A stretch of DNA of 64,000 nucleotides from Nitrobacter hamburgensis X14 (GTDB lineage: Bacteria; Pseudomonadota; Alphaproteobacteria; Rhizobiales; Xanthobacteraceae): contig NC_007964.1 of NCBI RefSeq assembly GCF_000013885.1, positions 3,334,001 to 3,398,000 of the forward strand, in the 5' to 3' direction. The notes under the pieces are model-generated. The model saw nothing but the letters and a program-made list of their open reading frames with translations, searched no databases and was not told the DNA's origin. Positions 45,567 through 54,607 of this stretch are shown here, in pieces; positions within the stretch are counted from its first letter, which is position 1, and each line of letters begins with the position of its first letter. The translations under genes and the position numbers were made by a program.

Positions 45567-46180
45567 CTCAAGTCGCGCCTCGGTATCTTCGATGGATTGA
45601 CGATATTCGCGAAGAACAAGGTATTGAGCACGATGAGAAAAGGTGAGGTTTGACAGCCAACGTGTATGCACCTTCGTCCAAGGTCGGCGACCGGCATAAA
45701 TTCGCCCATGACGCAGCAGGAACGACTGCAAATGCTGTCGTTTCTCGCGTAATTCAAGCATGGCGGCTTCTCGGGCGCGCACCAGATCGCGTACGGCTTC
45801 GTGCTCCGCGTCTGGGACCCAGATCGCCGTCAATTCGCCAGCGCGATGGAGCCGGGCCAAGGACACCGCATCTCGACGATTTGTTTTAACCCGTTCTCCC
45901 GGTCGCTTCGGTGTTCAAGGACGGCGCGATGACAACGCACTCCTGCTCGAGATCGGTGAGCTGGCGGTACAATCCGTAGCCGGTTGGCCCTGCGTCGTAG
46001 CAGAAATGCAGTTTTTGATATCTTCCGGTCAGCTTGGTCACGAGACGCCGCACAGCGTCAGGCGCATTTTTCTATGCCGCCAAAGAAGCGGATTTCTCCC
46101 TGACGGCCTTCATCGGCCAAAGCCACGGAAATTTTCAATTTGGACGTATCAAGCCCCACAAACGCGCCTTCTTTATGCAT
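45567..46180 (-). pseudogene. IS110-family transposase, frameshifted and truncated
   Basis: It starts with ATG at 46180 behind AGGAGG and encodes MHKEGAFVGLDTSKLKISVA. It shifts frame after GGIEK near 46070 (in an A-run), continues as APDAVRRLVTKL ... CYDAGPTGYGLYRQL, and shifts again near 45910 before SLARLHRAGELTAIWVPD. Homology ends near 45567, where IS66 sequence begins. The C-terminal half is missing. At least two frameshifts make it inactive. Confidence 0.75.
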
Positions 46181-46380
46181 AACTCCAGTCCTCCTGCTCG
46201 GGGCTGAAGACCGGCCTCCGGCCAGCCGCCGCAAGAAGTTTGGGCGAGCGGCCGCCGCATGGGCAACGAACATACGGTCTGCCAGACATTTTCCTGCGGA
46301 TTAAGATCCTATGGAGAGGTGAATAGCGACCGACACTCTGCCAGGGTTAAGTCGTCAACAGCCCACCCAGGAGGCCCGCA

Positions 46381-47532
46381 ATGCAAGTCTCAGAACGCCG
46401 TTCCGAAACGCCGACCGCCATTCACGTTGATCTTGCCGCTATCTTTGTTTCGTTGGAACTCTCTCGTTCGAAATGGCTGGTCACGTCTCTGTCGCCAGGC
46501 GCGCGCGAGCGCATGTCAAAGTTCGTCGTTCCAGGCGGGGATGTTCCAGGATTGCTGGCTCGTCTTGCCGAACTGCAGCGCAAGGCGAAGGCCCGCGCCG
46601 GTAGCGGCTTTCGAGTCGTATCAATCCAGGAGGCCGGTTTAGATGGGTTCTGGATCCATAGGATCCTCGAGCGCGAAGGAATCGAGAGCTACGTCGTCGA
46701 TCCGGCGTCCATTGCGACATCACGTCGCCGCCGTCGGGCGAAGACCGACGAGATCGACGGCGAAGCACTGGTGCGAGCGCTGCTTGCTTACAAACGCGGC
46801 GAGCCCCGAGTTTGTGCGATGCTGCGTGTACCAACGCCAGAAGAGGAAGATCGCCGTCGCCTGGTGCGCGAGCGCAAGACGCTGACCAACGAGCGGGTAA
46901 GGCACGTCAACAGGGTGAAGGGCCTGCTGTTCGGTCAGGGCGTCTGCGGTTACCAGCCGCTCAACCGCGACCGACGCAAGCGCCTTGAGGAGCTCGTGAC
47001 AGGCGATGGCAGGCCATTACCGCCAGCGCTAAAGGCGCAGATCAGCCGCGAGCTCGATCGGATCGAACTGTTGATCGAGCAGATCAAAGATATCGAAAAG
47101 ACCCGCGAAGCCATGATGGTGGCAGCCGGGACGTCATCGCCAGCGCCAGCGCTGTTGCTCAATCTCAAGGGGATCGGCCCGCAGTTTGCCGCCGTCATAT
47201 GGTCGGAAGGACTATCGCGCCACTTCGACAATCGAAGACAGGTCGCGGCTTATGCGGGTCTTGCGCCGACCCCTTGGCAGAGTGGAAAGGTTGATCGCGA
47301 CCAAGGGGTGTCGAAATCAGGCAATCCCAGGCTGCGAACGACGCTCATCCAACTGGCCTGGCTCTGGCTGCGGCATCAGCCTGACTCTGCGCTCACCGCC
47401 TGGTTCAAAGAGCGCGTGACGCAGAACGGTGGCCGCCTGAAGAATGCGACAATCGTGGCGCTTGCCCGCAAGCTGCTCGTGGCGATGTGGAATACGTCAA
47501 CGCCGGCGTCGTCATCGAAGGTGCTGTGCTGA
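46381..47532 (+). CDS. IS110-family transposase, second type (intact)
   Basis: The 383-residue protein begins MQVSERRSETPTAIHVDLAA. It has IQEAGLDGFWIHRIL, AKTDEIDGEALVRALLAYKR and the C-terminal transposase-20 domain (LLNLKGIGPQFAAVIWSEGL, RQVAAYAGLAPTPWQSG, VSKSGNPRLRTTLIQLAW). It differs strongly from the IS110 copy at 43509. AGGAGG lies 7 bases before the ATG. It seems complete and may be active. Confidence 0.85.
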   Translation: MQVSERRSETPTAIHVDLAAIFVSLELSRSKWLVTSLSPGARERMSKFVVPGGDVPGLLARLAELQRKAKARAGSGFRVVSIQEAGLDGFWIHRILEREGIESYVVDPASIATSRRRRRAKTDEIDGEALVRALLAYKRGEPRVCAMLRVPTPEEEDRRRLVRERKTLTNERVRHVNRVKGLLFGQGVCGYQPLNRDRRKRLEELVTGDGRPLPPALKAQISRELDRIELLIEQIKDIEKTREAMMVAAGTSSPAPALLLNLKGIGPQFAAVIWSEGLSRHFDNRRQVAAYAGLAPTPWQSGKVDRDQGVSKSGNPRLRTTLIQLAWLWLRHQPDSALTAWFKERVTQNGGRLKNATIVALARKLLVAMWNTSTPASSSKVLC

Positions 47533-47863
47533 CGACATGACGGCAGATTAAGCACCTTCGGAATTAGTTTATGTCATCTCCCAAGACTGGTCGGTCCTAC
47601 TGGTCGGTCCTGGCAGATTCTTGGTAGACGAACCGGCCTGGAACATGGCCTAAAAAGCCGCGATTAAGAATGGTGTCGTCATCTTGGGCTCAAATCCGTC
47701 GCACGCGGGATGTTGGTACAGGTGTCGTTGCCCCTGACCGTATATAAGTTGGATCTGGTTCGTTCTCGAGCCGCGTCATGCAGCTGAGCTCACCCCATTG
47801 ATCTACAGATACTCAGGAATGTCTTCAGAATGTCGCCGTAGCCAGCGCTTTTCCGTTGCATCT
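47533..47863. other. Non-coding stretch between IS110 and IS630 fragments
   Basis: About 330 bases with no recognisable gene. A tandem CTGGTCGGTCCTA-like duplication occurs near 47589-47611 (actggtcggtcctactggtcggtcctgg). The segment probably holds the 3' end of the IS110 element and the breakpoint where IS630 homology stops. Confidence 0.35.
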
Positions 47864-48729
47864 CAGCGGCAGGATCGTGATGTTGGGTGGAACGATCAAC
47901 CGGCTCGACAGATGCCAGCCGGCCTGGTCGAGCAGCAAGATGGCATGCTTGCCTGGCGCGACCTCGGTCGCGATTTCGGCCAGATGCAGGTTCATCGCCG
48001 CGGTGTTGCATGCGGGCAGGACGAGGGCTGCACCCTTGCCGTCCTTCGGGCAGATCACGCCGAAGATGTAAGTGGAGGCGGTTCGCTGGTCGCGCGGCGC
48101 CGAAGGCCGCGTTCCGCGCCGCGCCCAACGTCGCGTGATCTTGTTCTTCTGGCCGATGCGCGCCTCGTCGCCAAACCATATTTCTATATCGGCTGGATCG
48201 ACGCTCTTGTCCTTCGCAATTTCCGCCACTCGGGCTGGGAGGGTTTTTTAAAATTCTCGATCGCACCCTCGGCTGGCGCATGATGGCGCGGACGGGCGCT
48301 GAGCTTGCGATAGCCCATGCCGCGCAGCTCCCGGCTCAGAGTCTGCTTGGAGACTGTGACCCTGAACTCCTCATACAGCCGCTGGCAGAGATCGACGATG
48401 CGCCAACGGACGACGCCGTGAATAGCAGGGATCGGCCCGCTTTCGATCACGGCGGCCAACGCCTGACGATGCTCGTCCTTGAGCCGGGACGGTTGCCCGG
48501 GCGCCTTGCGATCGAAAAGGCCGTCCGGGCCGAAGGCATTGAACTTCATCACCCAGTCGCGAACAATTTGCACACCCACTCCGCCGATCCTGGCTGCTTC
48601 CGTCCGCGTCGCACCGTCGTAGATCGCGGCCAGAGCCAGAAGTCGCCGCGCCTGCGGCCCGTCTTTCGACCGCCTGGCAGCGGACCGTGTCGTCTGTGCG
48701 TTGAAATCAGCCCGGCGCGCGCCGCTCAT
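47864..48729 (-). pseudogene. IS630-family transposase, N-terminal and catalytic part, frameshifted, 3' truncated
   Basis: ATG at 48729 starts a frame with a helix-turn-helix region (RRLLALAAIYDGATRTEAAR) and VESGPIPAIHGVVRW-like sequence. Near 48244-48249 the coding strand has AAAAAA, and the frame must move -1 to continue as VAEIAKDKSVDPADIEIWFG, DEARIGQKNKITRRWARRG, LLLDQAGWH. Homology stops at NITILPL (47864). The expected next residues (SPELNPVEN) are absent, and the C-terminus is found at 42695-42829. The frameshift may have been programmed in the ancestor. Confidence 0.75.
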
Positions 48730-49645
48730 CGGCGCAGCGGCCCCGGCATTGGGTCTCGACGGCATAGAGATCGACAATGCGTTTGAGCGCATCGCTGGCG
48801 ATCGGTGCCGGACCGGCGACGGCAAGCTCGTAGAAGCGCCGGCGCACGTGGGCCCAGCAGAACGCGAGCCGCACATCGCCGCGTTCGGCGAGGGCGCGAT
48901 AGCCGGCAAAGCCGTCTACCTGCAGGATGCCGGTGAAGCCGGCACGATGAGCGATCGGCCGCTCCGCCTTGCGGTCGGGCGCATAGAGGTAAGCTACGCC
49001 CGGTGGATCGGCCCCGCCCCAAGGGCGATCATCGCGTGCGTAGGCCCAGAGCTGGCCGATCTTGGTACGCCCGCGGCCGGGATCGAGCACCGGCGCCGTG
49101 GTCTCGTCGGCGAACAGCTTGGTCGAGGTCTTCAAAGTAGCGAGCAGGCGCTCATGCACCGGCCGCAGCAACCAGGCGGCGCGGCCGACCCAGTCGGCCA
49201 ATGTCGAGCGGTCAAGTATGATGCCCTGCCGGGCGTAGATCTGGGATTGGCGGTAGAGCGGCAAGTGATCGGCGTATTTGGAGACAAGGACCTGCGCCAC
49301 TGTCGCTTCGGTCGGCAATCCGCCCTCGATCAGCCGTGCTGGCGCCGGAGCCTGCAGCACCACCTCTTCGCAGGCCCGACAGGCATACTTCGGCCGGCGC
49401 CGCCCACGACCCAGAATGGCCTGCTGGCGCCAGGGGCCTGGATCGCCCGCCGTCCCCGCGCGCATCCAACCGGTCTTGCGCGGCTCATCTCCGAGCAAAC
49501 CTTCCAGGAACAGACCGGCATTCGCCGCAACACGCAGTTGTGTGAACAACGGACGTATCCGCTGCTTGATTGCTCGAAGCGACGCCGCCCACAACGCAAG
49601 CGCCTCCTCAATCGACGCTGCGTGCGTCCACGATCTCCGAATCAT
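48707..49645 (-). pseudogene. Chimeric IS701 N-terminus fused in frame to IS66 transposase fragment
   Basis: The single 312-codon frame starts like an IS701-family transposase (SLRAIKQRIRPLFTQLRVAA, LGDEPRKTGWMRAGTAGDPG, PWRQQAILGRG). It switches at about residue 81 (near 49405) to IS66 TnpC (RRRPKYACRACEEVVLQAPA, KYADHLPLYRQSQIYARQGI, FADETTAPVLDPG, LQVDGFAGYRALAERGDVRL). It ends at ADERRAPG, where the IS630 fragment begins. Neither parent is complete, so this is a recombination product and not a functional transposase. Confidence 0.75.
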
Positions 49646-49825
49646 GGGTTGCCCATGGATTCAGACGCCCCTCAAAAAAGCAACGGTAATGCTAGGCGAC
49701 CACGGTTAATGGTGATTTAATGACATATCCGAAATTATTTAATATATTATTCTCTTGCTAAATTAAATTATTAATGGTTAATTTAATCTGATTTAAATAA
49801 GGCCGGTCCCCCGAGGGCCCAGCAA
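49646..49825 (+). promoter_or_regulatory. AT-rich region upstream of the phosphoglycosyltransferase gene
   Basis: This 180-base spacer is very AT-rich at 49717-49800 (ttatttaatatattattctc, ttaaattattaatggttaat). It resembles the islands upstream of the EPS units and so is probably the native promoter left intact after the insertion sequences arrived. Confidence 0.45.
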
Positions 49826-51298
49826 ATGAGTTTTGTAAAGCGTGACATAGATGTAACGGATAGCGCTGTTGTTAGCGAACTGACGGAGAAGTCAGTTTCG
49901 GCGCACAAATGGCCAATCAGTTACGGTTCTATCGAATTCATTTCCGCTGCAGCTGATGTTGCTGTCATTTTTTCGGCAAGCACGCTCGCTGGAGTGATCT
50001 ATCATATTCAGGCCTACGGCACGCCGGGCGATATCGTCCAGTATTTCGGTTCAGCCGCCCTCGTCTCCGCCCTCTTCGTTTCGCTGATGATTAGCCGTCG
50101 GATGTACAAGCCAGCAGCATTGCTGGCGCTCCGCAGCCAACTCTCCACCATTTTTCTGCTTTGGGCAGCCGTGTTCTCTCTGCTCGCCGGAACGGTTTTT
50201 GCCCTGAAAGTGAGCACCGAGGTTTCGCAAGGCGCGAGCTTGCTCTTTGCTGCGCTCGGCCTGACCGCGCTGACCGCCCACCGCATTTTTTGGCGGAGCC
50301 TCCTGACCAAAGGTATAACGAACAGGCGTTTCTCCGGCCGCAGGATCGTATTGATCACCGATTGCGGCCAGCGCGCGGAAACAAACCTTGCGCAGACGTT
50401 GACGAGCCTCGGCTTCAGGCTGGAGCGGCATTTCACCCTGCCGCTTCCGGAGCGAGGCGGCCGTCATCGCGCAGACATCATTTCAACCGCGATCGAATGT
50501 GTCCGCGGATCCGAAGTGGAAGAAATCATTGTGGGTGCCGACCTAAAGCACTGGAAGGAATTGCGCAGCCTGATCGCGAAGCTTCGGATACTGCCTTTCC
50601 CGGTCAACGTGATCCCTGTGGGCACCGCCTCGGAGATATTCAACCAACCCTCCCATGAGCTTGGAAATTCCGTCTGTGTTGAGGTTCAGCGCGGGCCGCT
50701 GACGCCAATGGAGTACGCGGCGAAGCGATGCATTGATACCGTAGCCGCCGGGGCTGGCCTGCTGGCACTATCACCCTTGCTTGCGGTCGTCGCGATCACG
50801 ATCAAACTGGACTCACCAGGGCCCGTTCTTTTCCGGCAACGCCGGCGCGGATTTAACGGGGGATGCTTCCAGATCTACAAATTCCGGACAATGTCTGTGC
50901 TTGAAGATGGTCCAACGATTGCGCAGGCTCAATGCTCCGACAGCAGAGTTACGCCTTTGGGGAAATGGCTGCGCCGCACCAGCATTGATGAACTACCTCA
51001 GTTGCTCAACGTGCTGGAAGGCAGCATGTCGCTTGTTGGCCCCCGCCCCCACGCGCTGGCACATGACACGCAATTTGACAAGGTTGTTCGAAATTATGCA
51101 TTTCGACACCGCGTCAAACCAGGTCTGACAGGCTGGGCTCAGGTGAACGGCTGTCGGGGTCCAACGCCGACGCCGAGGGATATCGAACGGCGCGTCGAGC
51201 ATGATCTCTGGTACATCGACAACTGGAGCTTCGGACTCGACCTCGCCATCATGCTTCAAACCATTGTCGAAGTCATGCGCGGCCGCAACGCATACTGA
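49826..51298 (+). CDS. Undecaprenyl-phosphate sugar phosphotransferase (WbaP/WcaJ/GumD-like)
   Basis: The 490-residue protein has four N-terminal membrane helices, a central nucleotide-binding-like domain (RRIVLITDCGQRAETNL) and a C-terminal bacterial sugar transferase domain. The latter includes LTPMEYAAKRCIDTVAAGAG, DSPGPVLFRQRRRGFNGG, YKFRTMSV, DELPQLLNVLEGSMSLVGPR and VKPGLTGWAQVNG. It transfers a sugar-1-phosphate to undecaprenyl phosphate, starting EPS repeat-unit synthesis at the inner membrane. ATG at 49826 has GAGGG about 9 bases upstream. It belongs with the EPS genes but is separated from the wza-like gene by 7 kb of insertion sequences. Confidence 0.92.
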   Translation: MSFVKRDIDVTDSAVVSELTEKSVSAHKWPISYGSIEFISAAADVAVIFSASTLAGVIYHIQAYGTPGDIVQYFGSAALVSALFVSLMISRRMYKPAALLALRSQLSTIFLLWAAVFSLLAGTVFALKVSTEVSQGASLLFAALGLTALTAHRIFWRSLLTKGITNRRFSGRRIVLITDCGQRAETNLAQTLTSLGFRLERHFTLPLPERGGRHRADIISTAIECVRGSEVEEIIVGADLKHWKELRSLIAKLRILPFPVNVIPVGTASEIFNQPSHELGNSVCVEVQRGPLTPMEYAAKRCIDTVAAGAGLLALSPLLAVVAITIKLDSPGPVLFRQRRRGFNGGCFQIYKFRTMSVLEDGPTIAQAQCSDSRVTPLGKWLRRTSIDELPQLLNVLEGSMSLVGPRPHALAHDTQFDKVVRNYAFRHRVKPGLTGWAQVNGCRGPTPTPRDIERRVEHDLWYIDNWSFGLDLAIMLQTIVEVMRGRNAY

Positions 51299-51349
51299 AG
51301 TGGCCGCGTCGTCGCAAGCTTGCCTGCCCGCTGGCGTTGCCCAGAGGGA

Positions 51350-51526
51350 CTATCTGCGCCGGGCGCCAGCTCGATCAGAGGGTATTGCATCCATTAGCAG
51401 CGCATCTTCGATGTGCTTCAGCACATCAACTTCCGATCGCTCGGATGCCTCGCGATCCTTCTTGCGCTTCAGAACAGACGTGGCGTTCACCTCTGCCTCG
51501 ACAAGACTCCAATTGATGTTACTCAT
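51350..51526 (-). CDS. Small hypothetical protein
   Basis: A 58-residue frame (MSNINWSLVEAEVNATSVLK onward) rich in charged residues, with GGAGAG 5 bases before the ATG at 51526. No family was recognised. The codon use is plausible, but the gene could be fortuitous. It lies between the phosphoglycosyltransferase gene and IS debris, on the opposite strand. Confidence 0.3.
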   Translation of the reverse strand: MSNINWSLVEAEVNATSVLKRKKDREASERSEVDVLKHIEDALLMDAIPSDRAGARRR

Positions 51527-51699
51527 CAGGCTCTCCGCACAGCGGCCCAAGCCTCCGATTAAATACAGCAACTTTCCTGCAGGCGATTGAAACAACGGCT
51601 TATGGTTAAAAGCTCCTGCCCTGCATCAATGAAGCCTCGGGTCAGCGTTGACTGGCGAGTGTCGAGCGATCGACAAACGGACGGCGCTCCGTTTGCCTA

Positions 51700-52068
51700 C
51701 AGGAGCCTGGCTCCTGTCGCTTCGATCGCCAAGGACATCGCTGACTTCCAGTTCGACGGTACGCCGATCAACCAGACACTCGTCAATGATCTCGCCGGCG
51801 GCGGCTTCATCGCCCAGCAACGCAACGTCGTGCTGGTCGGCGGTACCAGCACCGGCAAGACCCATCTGGCCATCGCCATCGCCACAGGAGCTGCATCCGC
51901 TCCGGTGCCCGCGGGCGCTTTTACAACGTCGTCGACCTCGTCAACCGTCTCGAAAGCGAGACCCGCAACGGACGTCAGGGCCGACTCGCCGAACATCTGA
52001 CCCGGATGGACTTCATCGTTCTCGACGAATTGGGCTACCTACCGTTCGCTCAATCCGGCGGCCAGCTT
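51700..52068 (+). pseudogene. IS21-family helper ATPase IstB, frameshifted fragment
   Basis: It reads ASIAKDIADFQFDGTPINQT and Walker A VVLVGGTSTGKTHLAIAIA, then requires a frameshift near 51884 to continue as RGRFYNVVDLVNRLESETR and Walker B MDFIVLDELGYLPFAQSGGQ. Homology ends near 52068. No istA is present. It is an inactive remnant. Confidence 0.75.
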
Positions 52069-52200
52069 CAGGCAGGCATCGACGATGAGCCCCCGGCGGT
52101 TCTCCATCAAGGCATGGCCGAGAAAGGCCAGCTTTGCCTCCATGCCCGCGCCCTTGCGATAGAGCTTAGCGTCGGGATCGGTGGTGCTGGCAACCATCTC
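52069..52200 (-). pseudogene. IS5-like transposase internal fragment
   Basis: The minus strand encodes STTDPDAKLYRKGAGMEAKL and AFLGHALMENRRGLIVDACL, an internal segment typical of IS5-related transposases. Both ends are missing. It abuts the istB fragment on the left. Confidence 0.6.
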
Positions 52201-52235
52201 ATCGACAAGATTGTTTGAGATGCAGGCCACCGTCG

Positions 52236-52427
52236 TCATTCCGCCAAAGCGAAACCGAAAAGACCAGCGTCCTTACGACGCCGATCTCTACAAGGAGCGC
52301 AACATCATCGAGCGCTTCTTCAACAAGCTCAAGCAGTTCAGGCGCGTCGCGACCCGTACGACAAACTGCTCGCCAACTTCATGGGCTTCGTCAAACTCGC
52401 CGCAATCGCGATCTGGCTCAGATAGTT
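52236..52427 (+). pseudogene. IS5-family (IS427-like) transposase, C-terminal fragment
   Basis: It reads VIPPKRNRKDQRPYDADLYK and NIIERFFNKLKQFRRVATR, with one frameshift before YDKLLANFMGFVKLAAIAIW and the stop. The E of RNIIERFFNKLKQ is the last residue of the DDE triad. The N-terminal part is absent. Confidence 0.7.
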
Positions 52428-52443
52428 AAATCGTCACTACCGC

Positions 52444-52812
52444 CTAGTGCGCCTTGGAACTTCCGGTAGCCTCGATCTTGAAATCGTTGATCTTGCGACC
52501 GGACTTGATGGCCGCAACCAGCCATCGCGGCTGCTTTCCCCTTCCGGACCATGTCTCCGACGGGCTCGACGGATTGCGATATTTCGGCAGAACCCGTGGA
52601 TATTTACGCCGGGGTTTGCCCTCGACGACGCCTCGAGTTGCCAGCTCAGCCTCTCGCGCAATCGCGGCCGAGCCGCCGTTGAGGTAAGCTAGACGCTTTT
52701 CAAGCTCGCGCTTTTCCGACGCTATTCGTATCGATAGAACCTTGCTGACCCTTTCATGAAGCGTCCAAAGGTCGTCAATCGACATTGTTTCCAGACCGGT
52801 TTTCTTCATCAT
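52444..52812 (-). CDS. H-NS-family nucleoid-associated regulator (copy 1)
   Basis: The 122-residue protein has an N-terminal coiled-coil oligomerisation region (about 8-45: LWTLHERVSKVLSIRIASEK) and a C-terminal DNA-binding core (PKYRNPSSPSETWSGRGKQP then RWLVAAIKSGRKINDF). This fits the H-NS/HvrA/BphG-type proteins of alphaproteobacteria, which bind AT-rich DNA and silence or tune acquired genes. GGGG lies 6 bases upstream of the ATG. Its nearest relative in the window is the gene at 53740. Binding to the AT-rich EPS promoters is an attractive inference. Confidence 0.88.
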   Translation of the reverse strand: MMKKTGLETMSIDDLWTLHERVSKVLSIRIASEKRELEKRLAYLNGGSAAIAREAELATRGVVEGKPRRKYPRVLPKYRNPSSPSETWSGRGKQPRWLVAAIKSGRKINDFKIEATGSSKAH

Positions 52813-53739
52813 CGTGCGGCCCCATACTGATTCCGCAATGAGATGTAGGCGACAAATAGATTCCTTTCAATGCGCTGGTGGGCCGCATCAAATCTGGACA
52901 CCTCCGGTTTTTTTAAGCCGGAGCCCTGCCGACAATTCCCGTTAAGGCAACTCGGTCGGATTAACCGACTGGAAACGCAGCGCGATTTTCAGCTTCCGAT
53001 CAGGTGAACTGGTCATGGCCGAGGTCAACTTTGTTCTATGCAAAATCGGATGGCCCAAGCGGCGGCGATCTGAATACCGACTATTCATGCGACACCTAAA
53101 GTCCGGCGCCATTGGAATCGCTCAACCGAAAGCGGACGAGTTCAACGTCTTTCAATGATCGAGCACGCAACTCTATCTGAAATTCAAGCTCGCAACGTGA
53201 CAGGTCTACAGATGGAGCTACAAGAGATGGAGCTTTCGCGCCTCTGCAGGCAAGTGAAGGGATAATAAAATTTAAGGTTTTCATCTCAATCCCCGAATAA
53301 ATAAACCGCCACCCCCTCCTCGGCGGTATTTATTTAACAATCTGCACGACAACATTCGTAATACTTAGAAAATAAATTTAATACTTCACAAGAAATCCGA
53401 TACTACGCAGGTCTCCCCTCCCGGCCGATTTAGGTATAAATCATTACATCTACTTGAACTGTGGCTTTATCTCCACGCATCCGACATAATATCGCCATTC
53501 TGTGCCATCACTGACCAATTTCCAGCTACTATTTTGAGCGAAATTAATTGATTGATCGGCCGCTTTCTGTGGGAGGCAACCTTTTTCAGGAAATTACACT
53601 TTTAATTGGAATCGACGTATTATGGTGTTCATCAAAAGGCCTCCCCTTCGACGGACCGCCGATGATGAACTGGAAATGCGTATTCTCAAAATTGGGTGTT
53701 GGAGAATGTCAAAGGGACAGCAACGAACGGGATAGCCCT
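52813..53739. other. Long intergenic region between two H-NS-type genes
   Basis: About 930 bases without a supported gene. CTCCGG at 52902-52907 and CCGGAG at 52918-52923 form a small hairpin. GTCGG-ATTAA-CCGAC lies at 52955-52969. The second half (from about 53270) is AT-rich. A 62-codon minus-strand frame (53096-53284) has no recognisable features. The region probably holds the promoters of both regulator genes. Confidence 0.4.
53299..53335. terminator. Candidate hairpin terminator
   Basis: AAATAAACCGCC and GGCGGTATTTATTT form a stem with an 11-base C-rich loop, flanked by A- and T-rich tracts in either direction. It is in a gene-free region, so which transcript it ends is unknown. Confidence 0.35.
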
Positions 53740-54132
53740 ATGCGAAAGAAAGATCTGTTTTCGATGCAGTTTAACGAGCTCTGGCGTCTCCACGAGAAAA
53801 TCACGAAGGTATTGGCGGAAAAGATCGTCGCCGAAAAACGTGAGCTTGAAAAACGTTTGGCTCAACTCAATCGCAGCGATGTAGCGAGCAAGGTCGATGC
53901 TTCCGAGCTATCGCCCGCCCTTGTTGCAGGCAGCCCTCCACGTCGGAAATATCCGAGAGTACTGCCCAAGTACCGCAATCCTTTATCGCCTTCGCAAACG
54001 TGGTCAGGTCGTGGAAAAACGCCTCATTGGTTCGCTAACGCACTCAAAATGGGTCGCAAGATAGACGATTTCAGGATCGTTCACGCCGATAAGAGCAGAG
54101 TGTCAACGCCGGAGAGATTTTGCAGCGGCTGA
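53740..54132 (+). CDS. H-NS-family nucleoid-associated regulator (copy 2)
   Basis: The 130-residue protein has the same layout as the gene at 52444: a coiled coil (ELWRLHEKITKVLAEKIVAE) and a DNA-binding core (PKYRNPLSPSQTWSGRGKTP then HWFANALKMGRKIDDF). ATG at 53740 is used because the start of similarity lies there; the frame opens upstream at 53548 with unconserved residues. The two copies differ throughout the linker, so they are diverged paralogues. It is transcribed away from copy 1. Confidence 0.85.
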   Translation: MRKKDLFSMQFNELWRLHEKITKVLAEKIVAEKRELEKRLAQLNRSDVASKVDASELSPALVAGSPPRRKYPRVLPKYRNPLSPSQTWSGRGKTPHWFANALKMGRKIDDFRIVHADKSRVSTPERFCSG

Positions 54133-54454
54133 CCAGAGTAAAAGTGCAGCACGGACGCAAGCAAGTTTCAACACCATCATCCTGAGGGACAGCCACCCAA
54201 TCCGGCTATGCTCGCGAAGGCCGGCCCATTACGGCATCTAAGCGATATATCTCAGCATGACCTCCACTAAATGAAAGAGAGGAGCGAATACAAAGTCCCC
54301 AATAAGGCCATCGAATCGAGGGCAAGTAATTATGATCATCCCATACAGAATTATGCCGACCGATCCGATCAATAGTCGTTTCGTATCCTGGTCCATGATA
54401 GTCAGTATAATCCGCAACTAAAGGTTTTTCGACATAAAAGTGTTTAAACAAAAA
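54133..54454. other. Intergenic stretch with no recognised gene
   Basis: About 320 bases downstream of the second H-NS gene. A 91-codon minus-strand frame runs through it into IS3 sequence, but its residues match nothing I know. It is likely non-coding. Confidence 0.35.
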
Positions 54455-54585
54455 GGCGAGTTGTAGTCTGCCCGCCGCCACGACACAGTCGCCCGCACGT
54501 GCGGGAGCGAGGGGAACAGCGCTTCGTTGAGCAGTTCGTCGCGTAGCCGGCCGTTGAAGCTTTCGATGAAGGCGTTCTGGATTGG
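54455..54585 (-). pseudogene. IS3-family integrase (OrfB) fragment
   Basis: The minus strand reads PIQNAFIESFNGRLRDELLN followed by EALFPSLPHVRATVSWRRAD, the catalytic-Glu region (FIESFNGRLRDE) near the C-terminus of IS3 integrases. The rest is missing. It abuts an IS5 copy. Confidence 0.7.
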
Positions 54586-54607
54586 CTATGAGAGTCGGTT
54601 TCGAAAC

